This document shows, piece after piece, positions 11,914-24,599 of a stretch of DNA of 64,000 bases. The notes beneath the pieces are model-generated. The model did not search any database. It was not told the origin of the DNA and saw only the letters and a program-made list of their open reading frames with translations. Position 1 is the stretch's first letter, and the number at the start of each line of letters is the position of its first letter. The stretch spans positions 372,001-436,000 of the forward strand of contig JAYKXP010000027.1 of the NCBI GenBank assembly GCA_037176845.1, in the 5' to 3' direction. Source of the stretch: Paramarasmius palmivorus. Lineage: Eukaryota > Basidiomycota > Agaricomycetes > Agaricales > Marasmiaceae. The position numbers and the translations under genes are program-made.

Positions 11914-13146
11914 GCTGGGAACATGGAAACTATGAAGTTCAACAGGAAAAGTGTAATTACTGAACAGGGAAAAGAATGTGTGTTGTATCCAAAATATAGC
12001 CCATGACTGGATGATATCGTTACGTGGAGCACTTCTGTTGACAGGAGCAGACGCAAACAAACTTTATCTTCTGCTGAGATTCGGGAAGCTTGAACTTCGC
12101 GTGGCGGGAAAAGAAGCAGTGCGAGCTGTGGCAACGAGACTTCTTTGCTTTCACCAACATGTATCACATAAAGGAATCCTCAGAGTCAAGTACGAGGATT
12201 ATGTTATGGGACATAAGGGGCGCTGTTTATACCCTTGTGTTGTGCATGGCCCTCAAGTTGATGCGCATACTATCGTCAAAGGTAGTTACTTATCTCGGCC
12301 TCTATCCGAAGAGCGTACACGGAATCAGTCCGAGTCACAAGGTATTAACCGATTTGCTCGCAAACGCCACTCTGCCTGACATGTTCAATTCAATACACAG
12401 CGTGCTATAAGCCTTCCTCCTTACCTGCCTATGCAATACATCACCATTGAGGGCCTCTGCTCCGGGGACAACAATATAGTTGGTTTGCGATAGCCTGGTA
12501 TCCATCCGGAGTTGACTCGATGCTTATCGACTTTTAGTCAGGAAACCAAATGAACTGGACCCGTCCCCGAAGGCAGACCGAAGAACTCTGCCTAGGAGTT
12601 CTGTAATCCATGGTAGTTTCGCTCCTCGCTCCGCCCGTAACTGTACCCCTTTTCAGTTGTGGTTTCTTTTCTTCTGTCATTTCACTTTGATTTCACTCGC
12701 ATCGTTCGCTTTACCCCGGTATCTTGGTTCTGGGGATCATTTCTTATCAGGCCGATCTTATTTGATGAGCATCGCGGACCTGGAGATTTGCTGAACCTGA
12801 GGCCTGAAGCCTCGAAGTTTTCAACGTCGAGAGTTATAGACTGAACTTATATCTCAGAAGTGAGCCTTGTGCGAACCTGCATAGACGGTAGACGAAGAGA
12901 ATGAGTAGGTCAATGCGGGGGTTGTGAGGCCAAGAGAATGCCTGGGAAAGTGTCGGTTACGTTGAATGCCGCTAAACATTTGAGTGATCACGCCGAAGAA
13001 TTTTGCTCCCAACCCTTTCCACCACGGTCATTATGGAAAGTCTTATGACGGTTGTTCATTACTCATCAGTGCCGGCCTGGAGACTATAAGAAGGAGATTC
13101 GTAGAGGCTGTGGATGACATTCTTTCTTACCACCACATCGTCAACA
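11914..13146. other. Intergenic between ALDH copies
   Basis: About 1.2 kb. The plus-strand frame at 12090-12410 and others lack any domain or splice support. I find no remnant of another ALDH copy. The copy 2 promoter lies here. Confidence 0.4.
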
Positions 13147-15311
13147 ATGGGCCTTTTCAAAACTGAACTGAAAACACCGACTTTCAACGGCACTGTCTCG
13201 GTCAACACTGGTCTATTCATCAACGGAGAGTGGGTCGATCCTGTCGAGGGAGGAACCGTCGAGTACGTTTCTGCTTCATGAGAATTAATGATTGATACTG
13301 AAAGTTTCACAGCGTAGTGAACCCCGCGACCGGGAAAGTAATCACCAGCGTCTCTGCTGGTACTGATAAAGACGTCAACAAGGCTGTTGAGGCAGCATGG
13401 AATGTATGTTTTATCGTGTTGCCCGCCCTTCATTCATTCGGCTCATCGCCCATGGTGGGTACACAGGCATATCGCACATCGTGGGGTTACAAGGCTCCCA
13501 GCCCACAACGTGGTCAGCTTCTCAACAAATTGGCGGACTTGATGGAAAGAGATGCGGAGGAGTTGGCTGCATTGGAAAGCTTGAATGTCGGTGAGTGTAG
13601 GAACATCCTCTACGAGTGCTCATCGGGCTGATGACAATATGTCCAGGCAAACCGTTCTCCGCGTCCAAGGGGTTCGATGTCCCGGGATCAGTTGCCTGTT
13701 TCCGATACTATGCTGGTTGGGCGGATAAGGTATTGAATATCGCACATTGCCGTTTACCTTTTCTCTGACCTTCGACCTCCAGGTGCACGGCAAGACGATT
13801 GAAACTACCGAAGCCAAGTTTGCCTACACTCGTCATGAACCATTTGGTGTTGTTGGACAAATCATTCCTTGGAACTTCCCTCTTGTATGTCTTACGTCCG
13901 TTCACTCCTTTCTATAGCTGATTCCACTCGAACAGGCTATGCTAGCATGGAAGATTGCACCTGCAGTCGCCACTGGCAACTGCTGTGTCTTGAAGGTATG
14001 TATAGAAGTCACATTGCTAACACCTGACTCACAACTCCCTTAGCCCAGCGAAATAACGCCATTAACCGCACTTAAGTTCGCTGGTCTGATCAACGAAGCA
14101 GGTTTCCCGCCAGGTGTTATCAACATTGTGAACGGATACGGTACGGTCTTCATCAACCCTCGACACGCTGTGACTTCTGACATGTCAACCAGGTAATACC
14201 GTTGGCAATGCGATCGCCCTTCACCCCGACATCCGTAAGATTGCATTCACGGGAAGCACCCTTGTTGGGCGGAAGATTCAAGAGGCCAGTTCGAAAAGTA
14301 ACTTGAAAGTTGTCTCTCTGGAGTTGGGCGGAAAGGTACTCTAGAAACCCATTCTACGCTTTTGGTGTTTAACCATTTTTACATCAGTCACCGAACATTA
14401 TCTTTGACGATGCTGACCTCGACCAAGCCGTCAAGTGGGCAACTGTTGGCATCTAGTTCGTGTTTATATCCCCTCAAGTCTGTACCCGCACTGATTGGGT
14501 TCGCATGAATAGCTCCAACATGGGTCAAGTCTGCACAGCTGGTTCACGTATCTTCGTTCAGTCGAAGATCTATGACAAGTTCTTGCAAGAGTTCACTGCT
14601 GCAACTCAGAACTTTGCCAGCGGCACCGGTGATCCATTCGGCGCTGATACTCAGCACGGTCCTCAGGTAATACTTTCTATGCCTTCATCGTAGCCCACAC
14701 TGACTCCTACTCGACAGGTATCCCAAGTTCAATTCGAGCGTGTTTTGGCCTACCTGGATTCCGCTCGCACAGACGGCGCCACTATCCACCATGGTGGTGA
14801 CAAGCACGGAAACGGTGAAGGATACTTTATCCAGCCCACAATCATCACCGATGCCAAACCCAACATGAAAGTCGTCAGAGAAGAGATATTTGGTCCCGTT
14901 GGTGTTGTTATCAAGTTTGACACCGAGGAAGAGGTGTTGAAGATGGCGAATGATACGGTCTACGGGTTGGCTGCTGCTGTATTCACACAGAACATTGCAA
15001 AGGCACATAGGGTCGCTCATGGGTTGGAGAGTGGAACTGTTTGGGTGTGTGATCTCATTCTCTATATGTCGGGGGCTTCGCTGACAGATGAATTTGCGAT
15101 TCGCAGGTGAATTGCTACAACTCGGCAGAGCTCCAGCTTCCTTTCGGTGGATACAAGCAAAGCGGTTTCGGAAGGGAGTTGGGCGAGTATGCCTTGGAGA
15201 CGTGAGTACCTACATCCTAAATCGGAGAGGTTTATGCTGACCAATCCAATCAACTTAAATAGTTACACTCAAGTGAAGGCTGTTCACGTCAACATTGGGT
15301 TGAACCTCTGA
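13147..15311 (+). CDS. Aldehyde dehydrogenase, tandem copy 2
   Basis: Thirteen exons give 502 aa: join(13147..13262,13313..13403,13467..13590,13647..13729,13783..13884,13936..13995,14044..14140,14193..14335,14388..14455,14513..14666,14718..15044,15107..15201,15263..15311). Every exon has the same length and phase as in copy 1, while intron sequences and lengths differ. This shows a direct tandem duplication followed by purifying selection on the protein. The catalytic set is complete: Asn169, GSTLVG, Glu268 in ELGGK, Cys302 in [11 protein letters not shown]. Splice signals are cleaner than in copy 1 (cacag, gtaat and so on), so this may be the better expressed copy. Expected role: oxidation of aliphatic or aromatic aldehydes in the cytosol. 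Confidence 0.96.
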
Positions 15312-15503
15312 GTTGCTTGAATGTACGGAGCACGCTGGAATGCATGGTTATCAAAGGAAAAATGTATATTGACGACAGGATAACAATGTGTAGCAATGAT
15401 TTCTTTGGTACCTCATGGTGCAACAGATACAGCTGTTGAAATGCTAGTTCTATTCCCAGTCCAATTATGTTACATGATATGCCAAATTCTGATCACAACG
15501 CCT

Positions 15504-16387
15504 TTACCACGGGAGCTCGCCTGATGGACCCCAAAACATGCCTAAGTCAAGCAAATTAGTATCCTGTCTCGTTCTAGCAAGGAGAACACGTACCTGTTCT
15601 CTCATCTCCAGGCTCAAGCACAACCCATGGTAAAAGAACCTTCGCACCGTCAAGTGGCGTCTGCCCGCCCGTCTGACCAGTCAGCTTGGTTTGTGTCCAC
15701 CCAGGTGAAACTGCATTGACTCTAATCCCATCTTCCTTTGCCTCTCTAGCCAGATACGTAGTATATGCGTTCAAAACGGCCTTTGAGGTACCATAAGAGG
15801 TGAGTAATCCAGGTACAGCCGTCTTGGGGTTGCCTTGAAGGGTGTTGGAGCCTAGTTCGGATGAGACGTTGACGATGACTCCGGCTTTGGACTGGCGAAG
15901 GAGTGGGTAGAATGCGGTTGTGACACGGACGGTGCCAAAGTAGTTTGTGCGAAGAACGCTTTCGAGGTTATCGATAGTAACTTCGGAGGCTTTGCTATAC
16001 GCAGCCGAAGGTATACCTAGATGCCGAAGAGATGAGACCACCGTCATGGAAGAAGGGAGTAACATACCTGCGTTATTGACCAACACATCCAATTTTCCTT
16101 CGTTTGCGAGAATGATGTGACGAGCGCGAGATATGGATTCATCGTTCGTAACATCGAGCTGGACGTATTTAACCTCCAAACCATCCTCTGCTTTGAGCCT
16201 GGCTCTGAAGATTCCATCATGATCAAATGACGTCTAGGAGTCTTGTGCAGATGACTCACTGTGCCTCTTTACCGTTTGATTCCGTTCTTGAAGCTAGATA
16301 CACTGTGTTGCCCTGCTGAGCCAACAGCTTTACAAGTTCGTATCCGATGCCCCCATTGGAGCCTGTGACAAGGATGATTCGGTTCAT
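15504..16387 (-). CDS. Short-chain dehydrogenase/reductase
   Basis: Four exons, complement(join(15504..15541,15594..16016,16068..16204,16260..16387)), give 241 aa, a classical SDR size. The Rossmann motif TGSNGGIG lies at 8-15, NNAG at 86-89, VNVSS at 138-141, and the catalytic YGTSK has Tyr163 and Lys167. The end ERTGMFWGPSGELPW is the usual C-terminus of carbonyl-reductase-like SDRs, which are mostly NADPH-dependent and reduce aldehydes or ketones. The last exon is only 38 nt but completes this motif, so I am confident of it. It is convergent with ALDH copy 2 and its 3' end lies 190 nt away, which suggests linked carbonyl metabolism. Confidence 0.94.
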
Positions 16388-18016
16388 GATGGATTGCTAC
16401 AAGCCATGAAGCCTTTTCGACATCCTTTATACCACCTTACCGCCTACATGACCTCTTCTGGACGGTGAAGTAACCTCTGAGTAAGGATCCCGCCCCGGAA
16501 AGGTATAAGCGTCTTAAGTGACCAAATTGTGATTTGTCAAGTGCCTGAGGATGGCATCCGAAGACACCGACATCCAATGACCATGGTACTGTATGAGGAA
16601 ACTTTGTGAATCCGCGGCCGACGATCTGCGCCCGCTATTGCCGCGCCCCCATCATCGAGGACGCACTGTACTCGTATTCATTAGAAAGGGAACATCGACA
16701 TCAAAAGCTCGTATCCTTACAAAGATTGTAACTGCCGGTGCTCATATAGATGTATGAAGTCATTCTGTACCATAACGTTAGATGAATCTATAACAGAAAG
16801 AGCAAAGCATTAGACTGGATACACTTACTTCAGTGCCGGCTGTGAGATCACAGCTGTCGGTTCAGGACTACATGACCCTTTTGAAGCATGATGCCTCCCA
16901 GAACATCCCCCTGACGCCGCATGAGTCTTGTTCACAACTACCCTCCCACAATGCTTCCCGTTCTCCATTGAGAATCTAACTAACACCTTTCGAATAGACC
17001 GCCAGGGTCGGCCACCACGATAGAGCTATTAGGGATCACAATGGCGACCACAGGACATGGCAGCACTGAGCGATGTCAAGGCCAATGACGAAAAAGTGCG
17101 TTCAACAACTCTAGAAGCGAACAGCACCCGATGCTATTGAATTTGGAGTGTCATTTGTGCCGCTCAGCTCCCAGGACCCTCACTATGCTGATGACAATCA
17201 CCATGAAGGCTTCGATATCTGGTGTATATATTTGAGTCAATTGTCGAGATTGCAATTGAATAGTTTCGTCACCTGTGGTACTTCATTATGCGTTGTACCT
17301 CGTTGGTATGGCAGCTATTCTTGAGACTTGACAAGGCTTAGCGAGGTGACTCCAGACTTTCAAGGACGTCTGCCATGGTTCATGTTGATGTCCTGCAGAC
17401 AACGGGCCGTTGCATCGACAATGTCGCGTAGTGTTGAATCGTAGGCAGGTCTTCTTAATAGGTCTCCTAGGTAGCAGTGATAACTATCCGGTGTCTTAGT
17501 GATAATTGCATGTCACGTACCTCGTACAAATCCAACAAGAATGATATCCCAATTTTAGCCAAACGTCCAAACGCCCCATAGTTCCCTAGTTTCGTTCAAG
17601 AGCATGGGGATGTAAATCGGCTCCTTTTCAATTGAAATCGACCTTGAAGATAGCCCGTTCATGTCGCTGAATGAGTCAAATCAATTAGTGTACAAGGAAG
17701 CACTCGAACGAAAAGCGGCGTACTCTTCATGAAGACGTAGAGTGACACCCAAGTTCCAGCCACGCTTGCATGGATCGAAAACGAGCTTTCAGTCAGAAGG
17801 AAAGGTACGAGAATGCTGGATGAGCTGGCAGTGGTGAGAGTAAGGAAGAAAGAATTATTCGTGTGCTGGGCAGTCGCGGCAGGCACATTTGCGTAACTCC
17901 GGCGGCGGAAGTGGCTAACAACCCATTGAGCGATTTCAAGGCCTCTCAGACTTTCGGGGAAAATATTTTAATGACTGCAAGTAGTACCATACACTATGTT
18001 GCTATGCTGCTATAGA
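16388..18016. other. Intergenic, no gene seen
   Basis: About 1.6 kb with the SDR promoter at the left and the adenylating-enzyme 3' end at the right. The minus-strand frame at 17659-17886 has hydrophobic residues but no coherent domain. Nothing else is supported. Confidence 0.4.
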
Positions 18017-19900
18017 TTAGTCTACGAGTTCTCTGTATGCCTCATCTAGCTCAGCCCTAAGCGCATCCTCTGCAGCTCGCCGCCTCACATTACCCTTTGT
18101 GTTTGTTCTCGGAATCCTATCTTTTTGTACTATGAAAATATACCTTGAAGACGGGATCCTTTCGTGCATTAGTAACTCCACTTGTGAAGGCTGGATGCGC
18201 CTAAAGATTTCTTCCTTTAGGCTAGCGTGAGGTCCTTCCAATTCAGGAGGGATCTCGACAATAACCGAAGGAAACGGTCGTTTCACGCCCACAACGACAC
18301 ACTCCGTAATAAGATTGGAACACAGCGTACGAACGTTTTCCTCGATGGCGCTACGCGTTTGGGAGATGATCAGTTTCCAGGTGGGTCATTCAAAGCGCTG
18401 GTACTGTACCTGGTGTCGCATCGTAAAGCATTAGCCATCTTAATCCAATCATCATCTCTACCTCTATACACGTAACCATCTGCATCGACTCGCTCGAACA
18501 AGTCTCCGGTGTGAAAGTCACCGTTGGAGATAGATGGACAGTCTCCCGATGTAGACAGAATAACGAGCTCAACTAGTGAGTTGGGGGTTTGGGAGATGGG
18601 GTCAAAGCGGTAGGATATTGTAGCTTCCGAGTCTAGATAGGTAAGGACTCGGAGGATACGGGGATCTCGCTGAGTGTAGTCAGACATGAGAATCGGTAGC
18701 CCGATTTCAGTTGAGCCGTAATAGTTCTGCAAGGTATGCATGTCAGTACGACGTCGGGTGCGAAACGGCACAAAGGTAGGTAGGTGCCTTACCATGAGCT
18801 TGATACCATTCTGAGATGCCCATTCGATATCTTCAGCTGGTAGGTAAGTCCCTCCGTAAGACACCGCGTCCAATTTTTGGAGGCAGTGTAAAAGATTAGA
18901 GTTTTGCCGGGCGGCGCGAAGTTGTTTCGAAAGTAGAGATGGAAACAAGCAGAGTTCGGTCAGTCCGAGATCGACGATTAGATTGATGAGTTCTGTGGTA
19001 GAGAACGTTGTTCTCGGAGCTTGTGGGAGTATGGTACATCCACCATGATACACCGTGCTCATAAGCACTAGTAATAGAATGTGTTAGCTAAGGAATGATG
19101 TTTTCACAGTGAATACCTACTGAACATCTGCCCTGTATGACAAATGCTTCCTCTGTCGGAGAGAGAAAAAGGATTAGCAGATTTACCATTGCATCAAGAT
19201 GCAACTCACAGCCAGTTTCGCACAGTCCGTTTCTCAGGGTCGCTAATCGGGATTTGCATTTTTCGAGCCTTGGCCACGGCGGTGGCAAGCCATCGAAAGG
19301 TTTGAGGGACGAGTTTAGGCCTGCCAGACGTCGAGCCACTGGTATGTAAGACGAGTGAGATGTCATCAGCCTTGACGACCGGTATTACAGGTATACTATC
19401 AAAACCTTCGGGGAGAGGAAAGTCGTAATGTTGAGTAACGCGGTATGAGACGATGTCTATCGCGTCGTCACTAAAGATGTCCCCGTAAGACTCGTCCCAA
19501 ATGAGAGCTTGTGCTTTAGACTGGGAGAGTAATGTTCGAATAACCTGCGCATTTGGTAAGATACTAAACGGTTGGGGTATGTATCCAGCGCCCATGAGAC
19601 CGTAGAGATGAAGGAGATCGGCATAGCCGTACCCTCGAACGCTGCGAGAAAGTTGTCAGAACAGGCGTTTAAGATGACAGCGGAGAACACCGACCATAAA
19701 CCAACGACAGATCGTTGAGAGATGCTGTCGCTTTGAAGAATGTGATACCAGTGGTTCGCTGCCACTTGAACGTCGTGATAGAAATCCGCGTATGTAATCG
19801 TCGACCATGTACCATCCTCATGAGGGATCTTGAACGCCGGTCTGGCATGATATTTGAGCCAGCTGGCTTTGAGATTTGAGACTGGAGTCCTGAATTGCAT
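18017..19900 (-). CDS. AMP-forming adenylating enzyme (NRPS-like A domain / acyl-CoA synthetase)
   Basis: Six exons, complement(join(18017..18350,18410..18726,18793..19067,19121..19152,19210..19641,19695..19900)), give 531 aa. Family motifs in order: LHLYGLMGAGYIPQPFSIL (80-97), the phosphate-binding TSGSTSGRPK (169-178), VYHGGCTILP, YGSTEIG, TGDLFE...YRGRDDDWIK, and near the end RIPRTNTKGNVRRR with the adenylation Lys. It should activate a carboxylic acid as an acyl-adenylate. There is no carrier-protein or reductase domain after the A domain, so it acts alone, with CoA or with a carrier in trans. I chose MQFRTPVSN as the start; an in-frame ATG 72 nt upstream would add a leader that looks untranslated. 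The first intron uses a gtcggt donor; other junctions are standard. Substrate unknown. Confidence 0.9.
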
Positions 19901-20256
19901 GAGGAGTGAGATGAGACAAGGTAACCGACAGATGTTCGGCTTATATATGAAAACTAAGCCTTGACATTGCAAATAAAGGGTCCTTGAAGAACGGGGAGAT
20001 TGTCAGTCGTCTTGATGTGCGTATGCATATGCATTTGGCTAGTATCCAGGGAACTGAGGATGTCATCTACTCGTGAATTCACGAATACAAAAGGCGCTAT
20101 CGGGCGCTCGAATCCCCAAAAGGTGACAGCAAGAAAGAGTCGGCTAGCGTATTGGCAGGAAGGCGGCAGATGTCAAAGGGACAAACGCGGTCTTTGCGTG
20201 GAGCCAGGCAGTGCAAATTCACGTGAGGATCATTGTTTTCGTTTATTTATTTTACA

Positions 20257-23200
20257 ATGACTCGTACCACGTGTTCCTCTTCAAGGGCTTTCGTAATCAA
20301 GAAGCCCTTTCCCGCCGCCATCGAGGTCCCTGCCAATTTTCCATTTCCATTTACATTTACTGAGCACGGGCCACCCGAGCTGTTTATGTTACTCGTCCAG
20401 CCTCAATCTCTTTCCTCACCGTCGTCGTTGCTCAGTATCAAGTTGTCTTCGCTGTCAAACTTGAAGTCGTCGCCGTCGTCGCTGTATCTCCCGCAGATGT
20501 CGCCACCCCATCCCCCGACGCCGACGAGGCGGAGTGCGAGGCAGAAATTGCGGAGGTCGACAGGTGGGAGAACAGAAGAGAGGAATGCACCGTCAAGCGC
20601 TCGGTCGATGAAGAGTCAACGAGTCGAAGAGGAGCCTATCGCGTCGACCTCATATTCCCAGCCAGCTTCGCCTAGTACCAAGAAGCGCAAGTCACCTCCT
20701 GCTGTACAAGGAAAGAGGGGACGTAGAAAAGTGCAGGCTGTAGGGATGCAAACATTAACCGCAAGCACTTCGAATTTGGTATATTTCATTCCAGGTTATT
20801 CGAGTACTTAAAGCTAATTAACTGTATCACCAGTCGTCTCCAACACTTGGAACCTCAAGTATCCAAGTTGTGCCAGGGAAAAAAGGAAAGCGGAAACAAG
20901 TATCGCAGCCTGTTGAGGTTGCTGCTGAACCACTGCCTGAGGCAGGGCCTTCGGTATAGTTATTTTACTCTAATTCCACAACCATAAACTAACCACAATC
21001 ACAGAATCTCAAAACCTCACCACCGTCACCAGTTACCCCAACGACACCTACTCGGTATTTTACTCGAAGCCGCTCACAGTCTGCTCCCCGAAATCCCCGT
21101 CCATACCCGTATTTGCCGACACCACTGACCGCGCGCAGTAGACGCAAGACACCACCATCTGGTCCATCGTCTTTGCCTGCAGTCTCAACTCCTCCGACTA
21201 CATTATCAGCACTTTCGCCCCAATCGTCTCAGTCTGATTTAGAAGCTGCAGACCTGCCTGGCCTTGCCTCGCCGCCTCCCTCGCCATCGTCTACCCCGAT
21301 AACAAGGGCACCAACTCGGGGTAGAGGTAGAGGTCGTGGAACACATGTGGTACCGTCGAGAAGCCCTGTGCGCACGAGGCGTCGGGCAAAGCTGGAAGAA
21401 GAACTGGAGTCAACATCTAGCGATATAGAAATGGATCTCACCCCCAGTCCCAGTCCCACAACCATAGACAAAGGAAAAGGAAAAGCCCGAGAAGTTGATA
21501 CCGTTGATAACGAGGAAGATGAGGAGATGGCAGTAGCTGCAGACCTACAACCCCAGCACGGTGAACAGCAAGAGCACGATGAAAACCTGGCTCCTTCTAC
21601 CCCACTCCCTTCCGATGATGTCCTTTTTTCGGCGACACATACTACCACTGACATAGACCCAGCCCAGAACAGTGATATTCCTGACCTCATATTACCCATA
21701 CACCCGCAATCACCGTCTACATCTCCACTTTCGCCGACCCATTCTAGCCCAGCCCTGCCTTCTCTAGAACTCGAATCACCACGACGCCTCGGTGCAAAAG
21801 CTCGGAGGTATTCGCTGAGCAACGGCTTAGTCTGGGAACAAGATCGTTTCGGCACTTGGAGACCAAGAGGTGGTATGTATGACGGTGAAGCTGGTGGCCT
21901 TTGGAAAGGGATGTGGAAGGCCCGTGTCAGTGTCATGTAAGTTGAACTCTGGCATCGTGTTGTTGATACAAGTTTTGACTGAAGCTGCAATAGGGCCAAC
22001 GAATTAGATATCCGCTCCTTTGAGACGCACAACTACGTTTCCCAGGTCACTTCGCAACACCAGGCTCCAGAAGACATGGACATCGAGTTCACAGAGGAGG
22101 AGATGGAGTGGGCCTATGGTCATGGTGTTGACTCAGATGACGAGGAGGATGACGAAGACATGGATCTTGATACCGATACCGAGGTTCAGGAACAGGTTGG
22201 ACAGAGTACCCTAGATTTCTCTGCGTCCACGTCTCCCGTTGCAGACATACCTCAGGACGAAGATGAGAATAAACCGCCTCCACCAGCCGAGCCTGTATTC
22301 ATGGAGTTCCAGTTGAATTCGCCTGATACCTCTGCGCCTACTAGTCCGCCTCAACCAGCCCAGGTTCAGCAGCAGCAGATGCCTGCGACGAATCCGGTAC
22401 CGAGGCTTTCTGCGATTAAGCTTCCAGAGTTGCGAATGAGAGACATGGACCAGTTCAAGGACGTCTTTGATCAAGAGGTACCTCCTCCATCCAGTCCGTG
22501 TACCGCCGTCTCTCCCGAGGGCAGAAATCAACGCAGGAACCACTACCAGTCGAGAACCCTTGGCTCGATAGCTCGAGGAACACCAGTCATTCCTAGTAGA
22601 CGAAGCCCTTGGACTTCTGTTCTGTCTACACCTTCTCCGTTGGCTTGGGGAGAACGAGATGGAGGTATGATGTTGGGAGAAGGTGAACATTGGGGCGTGT
22701 TGAGGAGGCGAATTAGGGAACATTGGGGTGACGGCAAGTCTTTTTCATAACCCTCGATCTTCAGTTTTTAACCCCTTCTTTCTTGCCGTAGCCATGCTTC
22801 AAGGCCATCACCAGACTCTTTCTCCGTTACCTACCTCATTAGGAGGTTATGCAGGAGGGGGTGAAATGGCTTCCCTTGATATGAATGGGGGCATGTCTTC
22901 CATGCCTTCGGATGGCAGCGGTGGCTATGCTGGTAATACCTCCAACGTGTTAGCAGCACCCGTACCCATGTCCAATACCGAACAAGTGGAGAACTGCGGC
23001 TTGACCCTTCCAAATTCGTCGTCATCATCGGGTGCTACGGCAACGACAGATTGGCAAGTCGAGCTGTTTACGGGTTTTGCGAATATGGTTGGGACTGCTG
23101 GGCAAAATGTGCCTGTGACCATCGACCCTGCATTGCAGAGTAACACCACTACGGCCGCCGACGCCGCAAATAGCAGCTTTGCCGAGCCTATCCCAAACTC

Positions 23201-23501
23201 CAATAGTCCGCCCGCAACGACTAGCAATTCCACGGCCAATACCGGATTTGGAACGGATTACCACAACTCCATATTTGATATGGCCATGCCTTCTTTGAAC
23301 ATGAACATGTTTAGCGATACATCTTCTTCGTCTGTACCCGAGTTTTCGCAATGGACGTCGTCGTCTCCTTCGCCAGAGCCACAGTCGCCGCAGCCCTTTC
23401 TAGAGCCAAGGATGGGGTTTTTGATGGGCCATGGGGCTGGTAGTCCGCCGCATAGTCCTCCGCATAGTCCGAGTTCGCCAGTGGGGGTCGTTTACAGTTA
23501 G
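20257..23501 (+). CDS. Large low-complexity, probably nuclear protein
   Basis: Five exons, join(20257..20778,20834..20953,21005..21936,22009..22733,22792..23501), give 1002 aa. The N-terminal half is Ser/Pro/Thr-rich with basic clusters like AT-hooks or nuclear localisation signals (KKRKSPPAVQGKRGRRK, and RGRGRGRG later). The middle has acidic runs (DSDDEEDDEDMDLDTDTE) and one folded-looking block, SNGLVWEQDRFGTWRPRGG to GLWKGMWKARVSV. The C-terminal part is Gln/Asn/Ser-rich and ends in SPPHSPPHSPSSP. These features suggest a transcriptional or chromatin regulator, but I recognise no domain. The last intron starts gcaagt, a GC-AG intron; without it the protein would stop six codons later. The acceptor at 22008 is chosen because the nearer one breaks the acidic frame. 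Exon 4 and 5 boundaries are therefore the least certain. Confidence 0.72.
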
Positions 23502-24599
23502 ACGTGGGTGCTCCCTTGTGCCGTGTAGGGGATACATATCAAGCCAGCCCAAAGAACCAAGAATCCATACAGGCTACAGCGACCCAGGGTGCTTTAATAC
23601 CAGTGCCGTTTTCGTGCTGTTGAAGCAGATCCCATTGCTGTTTGCTGTTGGGTCAGATGAACGCCCGGTGCTGTTACGGGGCTTTCGAGCCATGCAGCGT
23701 TGACGTTGCTGGTGGTAGTCATGCAGGGAGAGAGAGGAACAGGAACCACCCAACCCAGCGAACCTTTATTCGTCTCCGTTTCCGTTGGTGTTACATATGG
23801 GGCATGATTAGCACTGTTTTCGATTTAACCTTTTCGGACGTTTACTCCTTCCATGTTACAACACCCTACTCTGATTCAAAAACATCTATCCACATACATT
23901 CCGCTTTACCCGCTTTAAGATGCTTAGGTTCCGTTTTACTGTATCGTCATTTTGTGTATATCTATCATATATGTCGCATTGCGTAAGGCTTTTTTGTAGT
24001 ATACCACCTTTCTGTGCTCGTTAAATAAATGGAATTGGTTTATCTTTTATGTGATACACGTGTAGAACGCTGAGCTTGAGCTGGCCATCGCTGGTAAGTA
24101 AAAGTGATTGAACCACGTTTTTCATTAGCAAGGTTCGAGAATGGCTCTTCGAATCCCTTGGATTGGTTTTTGTCGTACGCGGAACTGAAAGTTATATATA
24201 CCAGCCTAGCCTAAATGAATTCAAACGTTTTGTGATCATCAGTTCGTTGAGATCTTTTCCTAGAGTAGACAGGCGCAGATGATACTCCACAGCAACATAT
24301 GTGGAAAATGACAAGCCCCATATATTCTGTGGGCCTTGCCTTTGGGCCAAAAATGCTTGGGAAATACAATTACTGACAGGTGGCCTTGGTCGATGAGATC
24401 GAACCTGGGCGTTACTAGTGCATCATTTTACCGAGTATCGACACCGAAGCGGTTATCGGACCGATAGAATTCTTATACGCCGTGACGAGGCTCAAGCTCG
24501 GATGATACGAATGAAGTCAATACAACAGCATCACATATGTAAAACACAGGAATCGATGGTCGGAAAACACTGATTCGGATGAGTACTACGTGCTACGTT
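23502..24599. other. Intergenic
   Basis: 3' region of the large nuclear protein followed by sequence with no convincing gene. The plus-strand frames at 23431-23986 run out of the preceding gene's 3' end in other frames. Confidence 0.4.

Noticed and set aside
11914..13146. Small gene between the ALDH copies (frame 12090-12410)
   Set aside because: No domain, no splice signals extending it, and codon pattern not distinct from overlapping frames.
21229..22032. 267-aa minus-strand frame
   Set aside because: Antisense of the low-complexity nuclear protein; composition is a mirror of its Ser/Asp codons.
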